DNA of 64,000 bases from Jonesia denitrificans DSM 20603 (lineage in GTDB: Bacteria; Actinomycetota; Actinomycetes; Actinomycetales; Cellulomonadaceae): NCBI RefSeq assembly GCF_000024065.1, contig NC_013174.1, positions 1,984,001-2,048,000 of the forward strand, in the 5' to 3' direction. A program made the position numbers and the translations under genes. Numbering within the stretch: the stretch's first letter is position 1; every line of letters begins with the position of its first letter. Below, in pieces: positions 27,666-36,144 of the stretch. The notes below the pieces were generated by a model. The model saw nothing but the letters and a program-made list of their open reading frames with translations. It was not told the origin of the DNA and did not search any database.

Positions 27666-28967
27666 TCAGCGCTTCAATAGGGCGCGCGCCTTGCGCTTGA
27701 CCTTTGCCAACGTGATGAGGGCAGGGTTTGTTTGCGGTGGACGCACTGCCCCGATCTTCTTCCCTGCCTCGATTTTTTGGTCGAAGCGGTCAGCAGTTCC
27801 GTCCTCGTCCCAGATCGTGTGCAAGTTATTATCACGCAAGAACTGCAAATAGGTGGCAAAACGCTCAGGCATCAGTTCGTTGAACCGGCTGTAATCGGTG
27901 TCCCGATAAAGGTCCTCAGCAAGCGGGACAGCGCCGTCCTTGTCGTACCGGGTGTACGGCATCGCATGGTAGTCAGCCAGCTCAAGAGTCCGTGAATCAT
28001 GCGCAAGAATGTGCGCTGGTGTCCCCGCAAGAATTGCGGCAATGTTTCCGTGTAACCGTGTCCCAAATGCGAAGTCTTCGCTCTTGAAGGACTCGATCCA
28101 CCCCCAGGGGTTGGGGTAGTAGATCACGTTGCGGCGGGCGAACAGAGGGTGTCCGGTGTGGACCGGTGTTCCGAGGTTTACCGTGGACAGGTCGTACTGG
28201 TCCTCCCCGGTGATAATCATCCGGGCAGACTTGGCATCCTGCGAGGGACTTGTCAGGTTCCGGTATTGCGCCATGTTCGCGTCGATGACGCGCTCGATAC
28301 CAGGAACCCGGTAATCAATGTTCATCGAGATGGACGACTTTGGCCCAAGGGCTGCTACCTTCTTTTCTACCCGGTGTTCTGGCCCCCAGGTGAAGATCGA
28401 CGGGCACCCAATGACGCGGATGCGCTCTTCAGGTAACCCAAGCGACACCAGGTACTTCTGCGTGAACTCACCGCGAACTCCCATCGAGTGCGACTTTTCA
28501 AGGATCGCTTCACAAAACATACGCACGACATCGTTGTGGCGTTTTGCAGCATCCTCAGCCTGTGTTTTCGTCCTCCCGGTGCGTGCCATCCGAAACTCGT
28601 CGTTCTCTGCGGCGTCTGCAGTGGTTTGCGCCCCCGCACCAACGATAGTCACCGGCATGTCGAGGTCTCGGACAATCCGAGTCATCGCTTTGAGATTCGC
28701 GGTGAACGACGCCCGGAACATGTTCGACATCGGCATGACATAGTGGTCATATTTATCATTTGTTTCGCGAATAAACTCAGCAGGATCATCCAGCCTGTGG
28801 GTGGTAAACCCTCCATATCGGACGGTATTGGCCCGTGCAGATAACGCGCGTGCCACACCATTTGCGTACAGGAGGTTTCCGGAGTTCCCGCCCATCAGCC
28901 GTGTTGATTCCATCGTGCCGTAGGTCTTCAGAGGGTTTTGTGCTGCTCGAATGAGGATCTTAGACAT
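27666..28967 (-). CDS. Polysaccharide pyruvyl transferase family protein
   Basis: A 433-residue protein of the polysaccharide pyruvyl transferase family (CsaB/WcaK type), which places a pyruvyl ketal on wall or capsular sugars using phosphoenolpyruvate. The recognisable C-terminal segment is DFAFGTRLHGNIAAILAG with the conserved RxHG, followed by THILAHDS-like (PAHILAHDSRT). The N-terminus carries MGGNSGNLLYANGVARAL. I chose ATG 28967 (MSKILIRAAQ) because the upstream reading looks non-coding. It is divergent from the CDP-ribitol synthase gene, which suggests a pyruvylated teichoic acid or glycan. It converges with the EEP gene (22-base gap). Confidence 0.82.
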   Translation of the reverse strand: MSKILIRAAQNPLKTYGTMESTRLMGGNSGNLLYANGVARALSARANTVRYGGFTTHRLDDPAEFIRETNDKYDHYVMPMSNMFRASFTANLKAMTRIVRDLDMPVTIVGAGAQTTADAAENDEFRMARTGRTKTQAEDAAKRHNDVVRMFCEAILEKSHSMGVRGEFTQKYLVSLGLPEERIRVIGCPSIFTWGPEHRVEKKVAALGPKSSISMNIDYRVPGIERVIDANMAQYRNLTSPSQDAKSARMIITGEDQYDLSTVNLGTPVHTGHPLFARRNVIYYPNPWGWIESFKSEDFAFGTRLHGNIAAILAGTPAHILAHDSRTLELADYHAMPYTRYDKDGAVPLAEDLYRDTDYSRFNELMPERFATYLQFLRDNNLHTIWDEDGTADRFDQKIEAGKKIGAVRPPQTNPALITLAKVKRKARALLKR

Positions 28968-29077
28968 TGGTGTGTGGTGACGTTTCTGTTGTGGGCGGGC
29001 ACACGAAGCCGGCGTCGTTGTTGGCTTCAGGACACGAAACGACGGCTGTTGTGCACAATTCACGGACCGTCTCGACT

Positions 29078-29083
29078 AGCCTA
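29078..29083 (-). promoter_or_regulatory. Possible -10 element (TAGGCT) for the pyruvyl transferase gene
   Basis: On the minus strand the 284-base gap between divergent teichoic acid genes contains TAGGCT, a common actinobacterial -10 hexamer, about 110 bases from the start codon. A gtcaag sequence lies upstream as a weak -35. Support is motif-level only. A TAGAGT at 29198-29203 could serve the plus-strand gene. Confidence 0.3.
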
Positions 29084-29251
29084 CGATATTTGCCCCTCCT
29101 TGACGAAGTTGGTGGTCGTTTTGCTTTGCTGTGGAGATCTCGTGCGCACCCGACCCCTTTCCCTCTACCTCGTGCGGTGCCATGCCAACTGGCCGGGTAG
29201 AGTTTATGTCGGCGCGGTACATGCGCCACCTTCTTGTCATCAACGAAAGGT

Positions 29252-30709
29252 ATGACCGTGCGGACTGTAGGTGTTGTTCTTGCCGGTGGTGTCGGTGCCC
29301 GGTTGGGCTTAAACGTGCCCAAACAGATGGTGAAGATCGCTGGCAAAACGATCCTGGAACACACGGTCACAGCGTTTAACGAGTCACCGGAAATCGATGA
29401 GGTCATCGTCATGATCACGCCGGGCTGGTCCGAGCATGTCGCAACGCTCTTGGGTAACCGGTTCGACAAGCTCACGAAGATCCTCGAGGGCGGCTCGACC
29501 CGAAACGAGACCACACGCAAGGTGTTGGACTCCATCACTGATGACGAGTGCAAGGTTGTCCTGCATGACGCAGTGCGTCCACTTCTTGATGAACGCATCA
29601 TCCGAGAGTGCGTGGAGACCCTTGATGCCTTTGGTGCCGTGGACGTCGTCATCCCTTCTGCGGACACCATTGTCGAGGTCGATGGCAATGATGTCATCAC
29701 CTCCATCCCCAACCGTGCGCTTCTTCGTCGTGGGCAAACCCCACAAGCATTTAAGCTGTCAATCCTCAAAGAGGCCTACGCCAAAGCGATGGATGACCCA
29801 TATTTTGCTGCAACGGACGACTGTGGTGTTGTGCTGAAGTATCTCCCAGAGGTCCCGATCAAAACGGTGCTGGGAGCTGAACACAACCTCAAGGTCACCC
29901 ACCCCGTTGACCTGTTCATTGCTGACAAATTATTCCAGTTAGCATCACGGACAGCACCCAAGCACACAACTGAGGAAGAGCGCGCGGCACTGTTGGCCGG
30001 GAAGACAATTGTTGTTCTCGGAGGTTCCTACGGTATTGGTGCCGAGATTTGCCGTATTGCAGCTGCGAGCGGCGCAAATGTCGTGTCACATGGGCGCTCA
30101 ACGACTGGACTTCACGTGGAGGACCCTGACGCGATTGCTGCGGCCTTTGAGGAGGTCTACAAGGAACACGGCGCTATTGACGCGGTGATTTTGACAGCGG
30201 GCGTGCTCCGGATTGGTCGTCTTTCTGACACCTCTGAAGAGGAAATCGCAGAGACCATTGGCGTGAACTATCTTGCCCCGGTCCATGTTGCCAAAGCAGC
30301 CTACCGTTATTTGTCCGAGTCACGTGGACACCTGTTGTTCTTCACCTCGTCGTCATACACACGTGGCCGAGAAAACTACTCACTGTATTCCTCCACAAAG
30401 GCTGCGATTGTCAACTTGACCCAAGCTCTGTCTGAAGAATGGACGGGTCAAGGGATCAAGGTCAACGTCGTCAACCCGGAACGTACTGCCACCCCTATGC
30501 GCTCCAAAGCGTTTGGTGAGGAATCTCCCGGTTCGCTGTTGTCTGCGGTGTCTGTTGCGGAAACTTCTCTGGACGTCATCACCTCCGACATGACGGGGCT
30601 CGTTGTCGATGTCCGCAAGGAGCAAGCTGGTGCGCGTTCGGCTGGTGACGCGATCAATGAGGCGCTGTCCGAAGCAGAACGCGAGTTGTCCACCCCTGAT
30701 ATCCCGTAG
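29252..30709 (+). CDS. Fused cytidylyltransferase/SDR, probable CDP-ribitol synthase
   Basis: A 485-residue bifunctional enzyme. Residues 1-230 are an IspD/TarI-type cytidylyltransferase: VVLAGGVGARLGLNVPKQMV, VVLHDAVRPLLDE and ALLRRGQTPQAF. Residues about 250-485 are a short-chain dehydrogenase: VVLGGSYGIGAE, an NYL stretch and the catalytic YSLYSSTKAA (Tyr-x3-Lys). The order matches Acs1/Bcs1 of Haemophilus influenzae, which reduces ribulose 5-phosphate and charges it with CTP to give CDP-ribitol. Hence a ribitol-phosphate polymer is predicted. ATG 29252 sits just behind GAAAGG; GTG 29258 is an alternative with better spacing. It is followed 14 bases later by a TagF-like gene. Confidence 0.85.
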   Translation: MTVRTVGVVLAGGVGARLGLNVPKQMVKIAGKTILEHTVTAFNESPEIDEVIVMITPGWSEHVATLLGNRFDKLTKILEGGSTRNETTRKVLDSITDDECKVVLHDAVRPLLDERIIRECVETLDAFGAVDVVIPSADTIVEVDGNDVITSIPNRALLRRGQTPQAFKLSILKEAYAKAMDDPYFAATDDCGVVLKYLPEVPIKTVLGAEHNLKVTHPVDLFIADKLFQLASRTAPKHTTEEERAALLAGKTIVVLGGSYGIGAEICRIAAASGANVVSHGRSTTGLHVEDPDAIAAAFEEVYKEHGAIDAVILTAGVLRIGRLSDTSEEEIAETIGVNYLAPVHVAKAAYRYLSESRGHLLFFTSSSYTRGRENYSLYSSTKAAIVNLTQALSEEWTGQGIKVNVVNPERTATPMRSKAFGEESPGSLLSAVSVAETSLDVITSDMTGLVVDVRKEQAGARSAGDAINEALSEAERELSTPDIP

Positions 30710-30723
30710 TCGCGAGGGCTGTC

Positions 30724-32490
30724 GTGTCACTTGCAGATGATGAGCCGCTCACCTGGCCGCCTTCTCATCGCCGTGTTGTCAGATTCGCTTTGCGTGCCGG
30801 GGTGCGCCCGCATCTGTTGAGCCTGGGTGGTGTCATCACCATTGGTCTTGTTGCATGGACCCCGTGGTGGTGTGCGCTCGTTGCGAGTATTGCGGTGGGT
30901 GGTGCGCACATCGCTTGCTGGAAACCGATGCTCTCCCGAGTCTCGTTAGCGCGACAACAGCAGTTCCCGGCCGTCTGGGGCACTGTTCTTGGCACGTTTG
31001 TCGTTCCTCGAATCGTCCTCCTCGGCGTCGGCATCACGGCTTTTGTCGCGGCTGGGCGATGGGAACTCGCCGCAGTGGTTGGTCTTGCATTCACACTGCT
31101 GCTCGGGTTGGAACTCTCTGCGCGCGCGTTGATTGACCGGGCGCTTCCCGTTGCAGCGCATCTACCTGGATTCCCCTCCCCCAAGCCGCTCCCGTACGCG
31201 CCTTCCTTGGCGGCAGTCGGCTGGGTGGGTGCTGTCACAGGTTCTGTCATCTCTGCGCTATCTTCGGCGCCATGGTGGGTCCCGGTAGTCCTTTTCGGGT
31301 GTGTGGCAGGTGTGCTGATCGGCATCACTGCGGTTGTTGGACGGCTGGTTTATGAGCGTGGTCGCCGCATTGGACTTCTTCGCGATGCGCTGGTTGCCTA
31401 CTCGCCTGTGTTTCTCTTTCATTGGCAGGCCCCGGAGAACACGACGTACCAGGTGGAAATGTGGCTCCCGTATCTTGAGGCACTTGAGTTGCCCTACGCC
31501 CTTGTCGCTCGGACTCCATCAAACTTTGCAGAGTTGTCTCGGATAACTACGCGACCGGTGATCTTGCGGGAGAGAATTTCTGAGTTGGACGTGGTTGTGA
31601 CCCCCTCTGTGCGTGCGGTGCTGTACAGCAACACCGCGACAGTGAACAACCATATGGTCCGCTACACGGATTTGACTCATATTCAACTCAATCATGGGGA
31701 TTCAGACAAAGCGCCGAGTTATAACCCTGCTTTTAAGATGTTCACTCGGAATTTTGTGGCCGGGCCTGCCGCTATTGAACGGTTCTCTGCGCACGGAATT
31801 TCCACTCCTGCGGACTTTTTTGCTGTTGTGGGCCGCCCTCAGGTCACTCCTTTGACCGTTGGCCCACTCCCCAGCGACCTTCCGTTCCGTACGGTCGTGT
31901 ACGCACCAACGTGGCATGGGTTCTACGCAGACACGAATTATTCTTCGTTGCCTGTTGGTCTTGCACTGGTTCGTGAGTTGGTGGCAGCAAAGTATTGTGT
32001 TGTGTTTCGGTCTCACCCATATTCTCGGCGTGATGCTGCATACGCGCGGATGCGTTCTGAGATTTGTTCTTTCCTTGAAGCAGAGCGGGAGCGTTCGGGC
32101 TTGCCCCACGTGTTTGGGGTAGATGCGGAAAGTCCTGAGCTCTACACGGTGTTGAATGTGGCCGATGCGCTTGTGACTGATGTGTCATCTGTTGCAGCGG
32201 ATTTCCTGTATACGGAGCGCCCGTTCGCAGTTGTCCACATGGCTTCACCTCACGTTGAGGATGAGCGTGCTCAGGGCCACGTTTACTCTATTGATGGGCA
32301 CGCCTTGATGGACGGGCATCTAACAGCAGAGTCTGCTTTGGCTGAGTTTCTTGGTGCTGTCGCTGGTGAGGACCCACGTGCGTCTCAGCGACGTGACGCA
32401 AAGCGTTTCTACTTGGGTGATATTCCTGATGATAAGCGGGTCTCACATTTTGTCGAGACGTTGCGCGCTGAGGTGCAAGGTGCCCAGTAA
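30724..32490 (+). CDS. TagF-like poly(glycerol/ribitol phosphate) polymerase with N-terminal membrane domain
   Basis: A 588-residue protein. Residues 1-215 hold about six hydrophobic segments in pairs (for example TIGLVAWTPWWCALVASIAV). Residues about 240-580 are a CDP-glycerol glycerophosphotransferase domain with the family motifs IQLNHGDSDKAPS, VVYAPTWHGFYAD, FRSHPYSRRDAAY and LVTDVSSVAADFLYTERP. Members polymerise glycerol- or ribitol-phosphate on the teichoic acid lipid. Its position right after the CDP-ribitol synthase (14 bases) points to ribitol-phosphate. The GTG start at 30724 has GAGGGC upstream. A paralogue converges on it from the other strand. Confidence 0.85.
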   Translation: MSLADDEPLTWPPSHRRVVRFALRAGVRPHLLSLGGVITIGLVAWTPWWCALVASIAVGGAHIACWKPMLSRVSLARQQQFPAVWGTVLGTFVVPRIVLLGVGITAFVAAGRWELAAVVGLAFTLLLGLELSARALIDRALPVAAHLPGFPSPKPLPYAPSLAAVGWVGAVTGSVISALSSAPWWVPVVLFGCVAGVLIGITAVVGRLVYERGRRIGLLRDALVAYSPVFLFHWQAPENTTYQVEMWLPYLEALELPYALVARTPSNFAELSRITTRPVILRERISELDVVVTPSVRAVLYSNTATVNNHMVRYTDLTHIQLNHGDSDKAPSYNPAFKMFTRNFVAGPAAIERFSAHGISTPADFFAVVGRPQVTPLTVGPLPSDLPFRTVVYAPTWHGFYADTNYSSLPVGLALVRELVAAKYCVVFRSHPYSRRDAAYARMRSEICSFLEAERERSGLPHVFGVDAESPELYTVLNVADALVTDVSSVAADFLYTERPFAVVHMASPHVEDERAQGHVYSIDGHALMDGHLTAESALAEFLGAVAGEDPRASQRRDAKRFYLGDIPDDKRVSHFVETLRAEVQGAQ

Positions 32491-32511
32491 ACCACACACG
32501 TAAACCGCAGG

Positions 32512-34257
32512 TCACTCCCCGCGAACGTACCGGGCTGCCGTGGTGAGGAACGCTTCTTCGTAGGTTTCGGCTGGGAAGTCACCGAGGTAGTGGCTTCGCA
32601 GTGCGAGCCTTGTTGCTTTGAGTGGGTCTGTGGTTGTGGATTCGGTGACAACTTTGTCGAGGTTGCTGAGGTCTTCACGGAGGATGTAGCAACCCACCCC
32701 AATGGGGTTGTCAGTGAGGAACTCCTCGCGATCAGTGACCCCAATTTCTGTGAGGACGATGGGTTTGGCTGAGTACAGGTAGTCCGGCACAACGGAGGAC
32801 ACATCCGACACGAGGATGTCTGACTGGTTGAAGCAGTCGATGATGCTCCATTCGCGTTCGGCTTGTTCCCCGATGACGTGCCCTGTTCCCGTGGTGTCGT
32901 TGAGTGCAGTCAACCGTTCAGTAATGGCGTCACAGGCAGTACGTAGCCGAGGAGTGTTCCGGGCGTGGGGGTGCGGACGGAAGATGATGCGTGCACCGGC
33001 GTCAACGTAGGCGTTGATGATGTCGAGACCAATGGGCAAAGAGGAGCATTGACTGTCCGCCATAAACCCTGCCCAGGTTGGTGCATAGAGGACAGTGGGA
33101 GACGCGGGAACGGTCTCTGCTTCAGTCAGTTGGATACCGGTGATTTGTGGGCGTCCGACGATCTCGAAGTAATGTGGGTGCGTCTCCACTCCTCGTGCCG
33201 CGTAGCGTTCGACGGCGGCTTGCCCAGCAACGAAGTTGCGGTCGTACATGCGCATCGCTGGGTTGTAGCTTGGCGGTTTGTCGGAGTCCCCGTGATTGAG
33301 TTGGATATGCGTGTACTGGTGAAACCGAACGAAGTGGGCGTTCTTAATGGCGTTGTTGACGTAGAACACAGCTTTGACTGAGTCAACGATGACGGAGTCG
33401 AGTGACGCCATGTCTTTGCGCACGATGATGGGGGCTTGTGTCAGTGGTGCAACTTCATCGAGGGTGGCTTGGTTACGCAGGATCACAGCGTACCGTTCAC
33501 CAAGTTGGTCAAGGTAGGGCAACCACATGGCGAGTTGATAGGCGGTTCCCACGGGGGCGTCATAGTACACGTAGAACTGCGGTGAGTACTTGGCCAGTTC
33601 TCGAGTGAGGGTTGCGTCAACGTGTTTTTTGATGTTTGTGCGACGTGATGCCACCAGCCAGGTCGCAACCTGCGCCACAACGGATACGGCAGTGCACAGC
33701 AGGGTGATCACAACAGCAAGGTCTGAGGGAAAAAAGCACACCACAAGAAGCGCGATGTTGTTGGCGACGTATGCCGGGTATTGGGGCGGTAAAGATGGTG
33801 GGTTCTCGGCCGCCCAGGGCAGATGTGCACCTTGCGGCGCTCCGCGACGCCCCATCCGTACGGTGAGCGGTTCCACCAGGAGAAGTCCAGCAACAAAAAG
33901 AACAATGATGATGTGTTGAGTGCGTATACCACCGTTGGCGGTGAGCGCGCTGGCGATGGCTGTGATGAAGAGAAGCACACGGAGTGCATGGCCACTACCG
34001 AGGTAGGCACGCCCGTCGTGTGGTGCGGTGAGCCGTTCTGGGGTCGGCAACGAGTTGCGGGTTGTCATTTCCGCGATGAGGAGAACAACGATGACAGCGG
34101 CGACAATCCACGTGCTTGGCGCGGCAACGAGAACTGTGGTGAGGAGCGCGACAGTTATTCCGGCGAAGAGAAACGGGTATCCCGCTAGTTCAAGAAGGTT
34201 GGCGTGAACTTTTTGGAGAACCGTGAGGATGCGGGGCTGTTTCTCTGTCACTGTCAT
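32512..34257 (-). CDS. TagF-like teichoic acid polymerase paralogue
   Basis: A 581-residue paralogue of the facing gene, with the same plan: several N-terminal spans (YPFLFAGITVALLTTVLVAA and others, up to about residue 215), then the polymerase domain with IQLNHGDSDKPPSYNP, VLYAPTWAGFMADSQCSSLP, FRPHPHARNTPRL and LVSDVSSVVPDYLYSAKP. The shared HGDSDK and YAPTW blocks show clear common descent. It overlaps the upstream ABC ATPase gene by 4 bases (ATGA), so it belongs to the export operon. One paralogue may prime and the other extend, or they may use different polyol phosphates; sequence alone does not decide. Confidence 0.85.
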   Translation of the reverse strand: MTVTEKQPRILTVLQKVHANLLELAGYPFLFAGITVALLTTVLVAAPSTWIVAAVIVVLLIAEMTTRNSLPTPERLTAPHDGRAYLGSGHALRVLLFITAIASALTANGGIRTQHIIIVLFVAGLLLVEPLTVRMGRRGAPQGAHLPWAAENPPSLPPQYPAYVANNIALLVVCFFPSDLAVVITLLCTAVSVVAQVATWLVASRRTNIKKHVDATLTRELAKYSPQFYVYYDAPVGTAYQLAMWLPYLDQLGERYAVILRNQATLDEVAPLTQAPIIVRKDMASLDSVIVDSVKAVFYVNNAIKNAHFVRFHQYTHIQLNHGDSDKPPSYNPAMRMYDRNFVAGQAAVERYAARGVETHPHYFEIVGRPQITGIQLTEAETVPASPTVLYAPTWAGFMADSQCSSLPIGLDIINAYVDAGARIIFRPHPHARNTPRLRTACDAITERLTALNDTTGTGHVIGEQAEREWSIIDCFNQSDILVSDVSSVVPDYLYSAKPIVLTEIGVTDREEFLTDNPIGVGCYILREDLSNLDKVVTESTTTDPLKATRLALRSHYLGDFPAETYEEAFLTTAARYVRGE

Positions 34258-35120
34258 TTACGAGCGTTTTCCTTCGTGTAGCGGCGGTAGGCTGCGGTGA
34301 CTTCGTCGGGGTCGCCATCCATTCGGATGATTCCTTGGTCCATCCAGATCACGCGGGTGCACATCGCTTTGATGGTGGCGAGGGAGTGGGCAACGATAAA
34401 TACGGTACCAGCGTGCTCCCGGATTTCGTCGATGCGCTGCCTGCTTCGTTCTCGGAAACCTGCGTCTCCGGTGGCGAGTGCTTCGTCGATCATGAGGACG
34501 TCTGGTGTCGCGGCTGTGGATATGGCAAAACGGAGCCGTGCCCCCATCCCAGCGGAGTAGGTTTTCATGGGGAGATAGATTGCGTCTCCGAGCCCGGAGA
34601 AGTCCACGATTTCATCGAAGCGTTCTTCCACTTCTTTTCTGGTGAGGCCTAGTGCCAGCCCACCGATCATGATGTTTCGCTCCCCGGTGAGGTCTTTCAT
34701 GAGTACTGCGCTCACACCGAGTAGTGAGGGGATACCGGACACGTAGATTTCCCCTTGGCTGGGGGCAAGGAGACCAGCGATTGCTTTGAGGAGTGTGGAT
34801 TTTCCAGAACCGTTGGTTCCGATGACTCCGATGGACTCTCCGTGGTGGGCGGTGAAGCTGACGCCTTTCACTGCTTTGACTTCGGTGTAGCCTCCGGTGA
34901 GTGCTCCTCCTTTTCGGAGGAACTTGCGCAGTATCGAGTCTTTGTGTGGGGTCACAGCTCCACGTTTTTTTGACCCGACAACACGGTAGGTCACGTGGAG
35001 TCCGTCGACGATGACGGATGGGTCACCGAGTTCGCCTTTTTCTGGTGTGCCTTGTGGGAGGTCTTCTGGGTCGATTTCGTAGTCGAATTCGTCGTCGAGG
35101 ACTGTTGCGTTACTAGTCAC
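34254..35120 (-). CDS. Teichoic acid ABC exporter ATP-binding protein (TagH-like)
   Basis: A 288-residue ABC ATPase of the TagH/Wzt polysaccharide-export type. Walker A is IGTNGSGKSTLLKAIAG, the signature YSAGMGARLRFAI, and Walker B VLMIDEALATGDAGF. The YSAGM signature form and the N-terminal extension before the core (DPSVIVDGLHVTYRVVGSKK) are usual for this subfamily. No C-terminal sugar-binding domain is present, unlike Wzt. It overlaps the permease gene start side (8 bases) and the TagF-like gene (4 bases), an operon for making and exporting a glycopolymer. Confidence 0.9.
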   Translation of the reverse strand: MTSNATVLDDEFDYEIDPEDLPQGTPEKGELGDPSVIVDGLHVTYRVVGSKKRGAVTPHKDSILRKFLRKGGALTGGYTEVKAVKGVSFTAHHGESIGVIGTNGSGKSTLLKAIAGLLAPSQGEIYVSGIPSLLGVSAVLMKDLTGERNIMIGGLALGLTRKEVEERFDEIVDFSGLGDAIYLPMKTYSAGMGARLRFAISTAATPDVLMIDEALATGDAGFRERSRQRIDEIREHAGTVFIVAHSLATIKAMCTRVIWMDQGIIRMDGDPDEVTAAYRRYTKENARK

Positions 35121-35937
35121 GTCCGTACCTCGCTTCGTCTTTCCAGAAGACTAGGAAACCGATGATGAACAGTGCCACAGCCCACCCTGCACCCATTGCC
35201 CACATAGACCAGTTGATGGGGATGTTGGTCTCTGCGAGGACTGCTTGTCGGGCGAGGTTAAGGTACACCGCAACAGGTTGGTAGGTCATGATCACTTGGA
35301 GCGTGGGGTGATCAACCCAGCGGTCAATGGAGAAGATGACCCCTGACGCGTACATGCCGATGCGTAGCACGAACGGCAACGTGTTGGTGATGTCGGGGAT
35401 GTGAGAGGCGTAGCGTGCCAAGATCATTCCTACACCGGAACTGAAGAGGAACAGAAACGCCACCATAGGGATCAGGAGTGGCCACCGTTCGGGGTGAATC
35501 AGTTCAGAGCCTTGAACAACTCCAATGGCCACTTGCGAGATCACCATCATGACGAGGAGGCCGGGGATGAGAACAACGAGTTCTTTGACGGCGACTGAAA
35601 TGGGCAGGATCGCTCGTGGAAATTGGAGTGACTGCACGAGCTTGAGGTTGCTGGTGATTGATTTGGCGCTGGCTGTCACGGTGGAGGAGAAGAACCCGTA
35701 CATGAACGTTCCCACCACGATGAAACCGATGACGTTGTCCATCCCTGCACGTGTGCGGAGCATAACCCCGAAGATGAGAACGTACACGATGGAGTTCAGC
35801 AGCGGCGTGAGGATCGCCCATACCTGCCCTAGGTAGGTGTTTTGATTCTGCGCTTGTGCTTTGGAGGTGGCGAGTACGCTGATGAACTCGCGTCGGCGGA
35901 CGATGGAGCGAATGTAGTCACCGAGGCGGGGCCTCAC
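35113..35937 (-). CDS. Teichoic acid ABC exporter permease (TagG-like)
   Basis: A 274-residue ABC-2 permease with about six spans, for example SIVYVLIFGVMLRT and LIPMVAFLFLFSSGVGMILA. Family pieces are AQNQNTYLGQVWAILTPLLN and QFPRAILPISVAVKELV. It pairs with the adjacent ATPase to flip the lipid-linked teichoic acid across the membrane. The first standard start is GTG 35937 (MRPRLGDYI), which has a poor ribosome site. The frame stays open and family-like for 23 more codons (QQLSQIAARYGLHPVGV) up to an ATC at 36006 behind GTGAGG, so the real N-terminus may be longer. Confidence 0.88.
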   Translation of the reverse strand: MRPRLGDYIRSIVRRREFISVLATSKAQAQNQNTYLGQVWAILTPLLNSIVYVLIFGVMLRTRAGMDNVIGFIVVGTFMYGFFSSTVTASAKSITSNLKLVQSLQFPRAILPISVAVKELVVLIPGLLVMMVISQVAIGVVQGSELIHPERWPLLIPMVAFLFLFSSGVGMILARYASHIPDITNTLPFVLRIGMYASGVIFSIDRWVDHPTLQVIMTYQPVAVYLNLARQAVLAETNIPINWSMWAMGAGWAVALFIIGFLVFWKDEARYGRD

Positions 35938-36144
35938 ACCTACTGGGTGGAGGCCGTAGCGTGCAGCTATCTGAGATAGTTGTTGCCCTTGGGGTCCCGT
36001 ACTGATGGTCGTGCCTCACTTCTGGCTGTGCCCTTGCTGGCCTTGAAATTATAGCCGCTGCGAACGAACACTCTGTGACGTGGGCAGACGCGATCACACA
36101 CTCTCCACGAGATACCCCCAGTTCAGGTGAAGCGTAGTGCGCAA

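Noticed and set aside
28960-29769. 269-codon minus-strand frame opposite the CDP-ribitol synthase start
   Set aside because: It lies antisense to a well-supported enzyme and covers the divergent promoter gap; no family resemblance.
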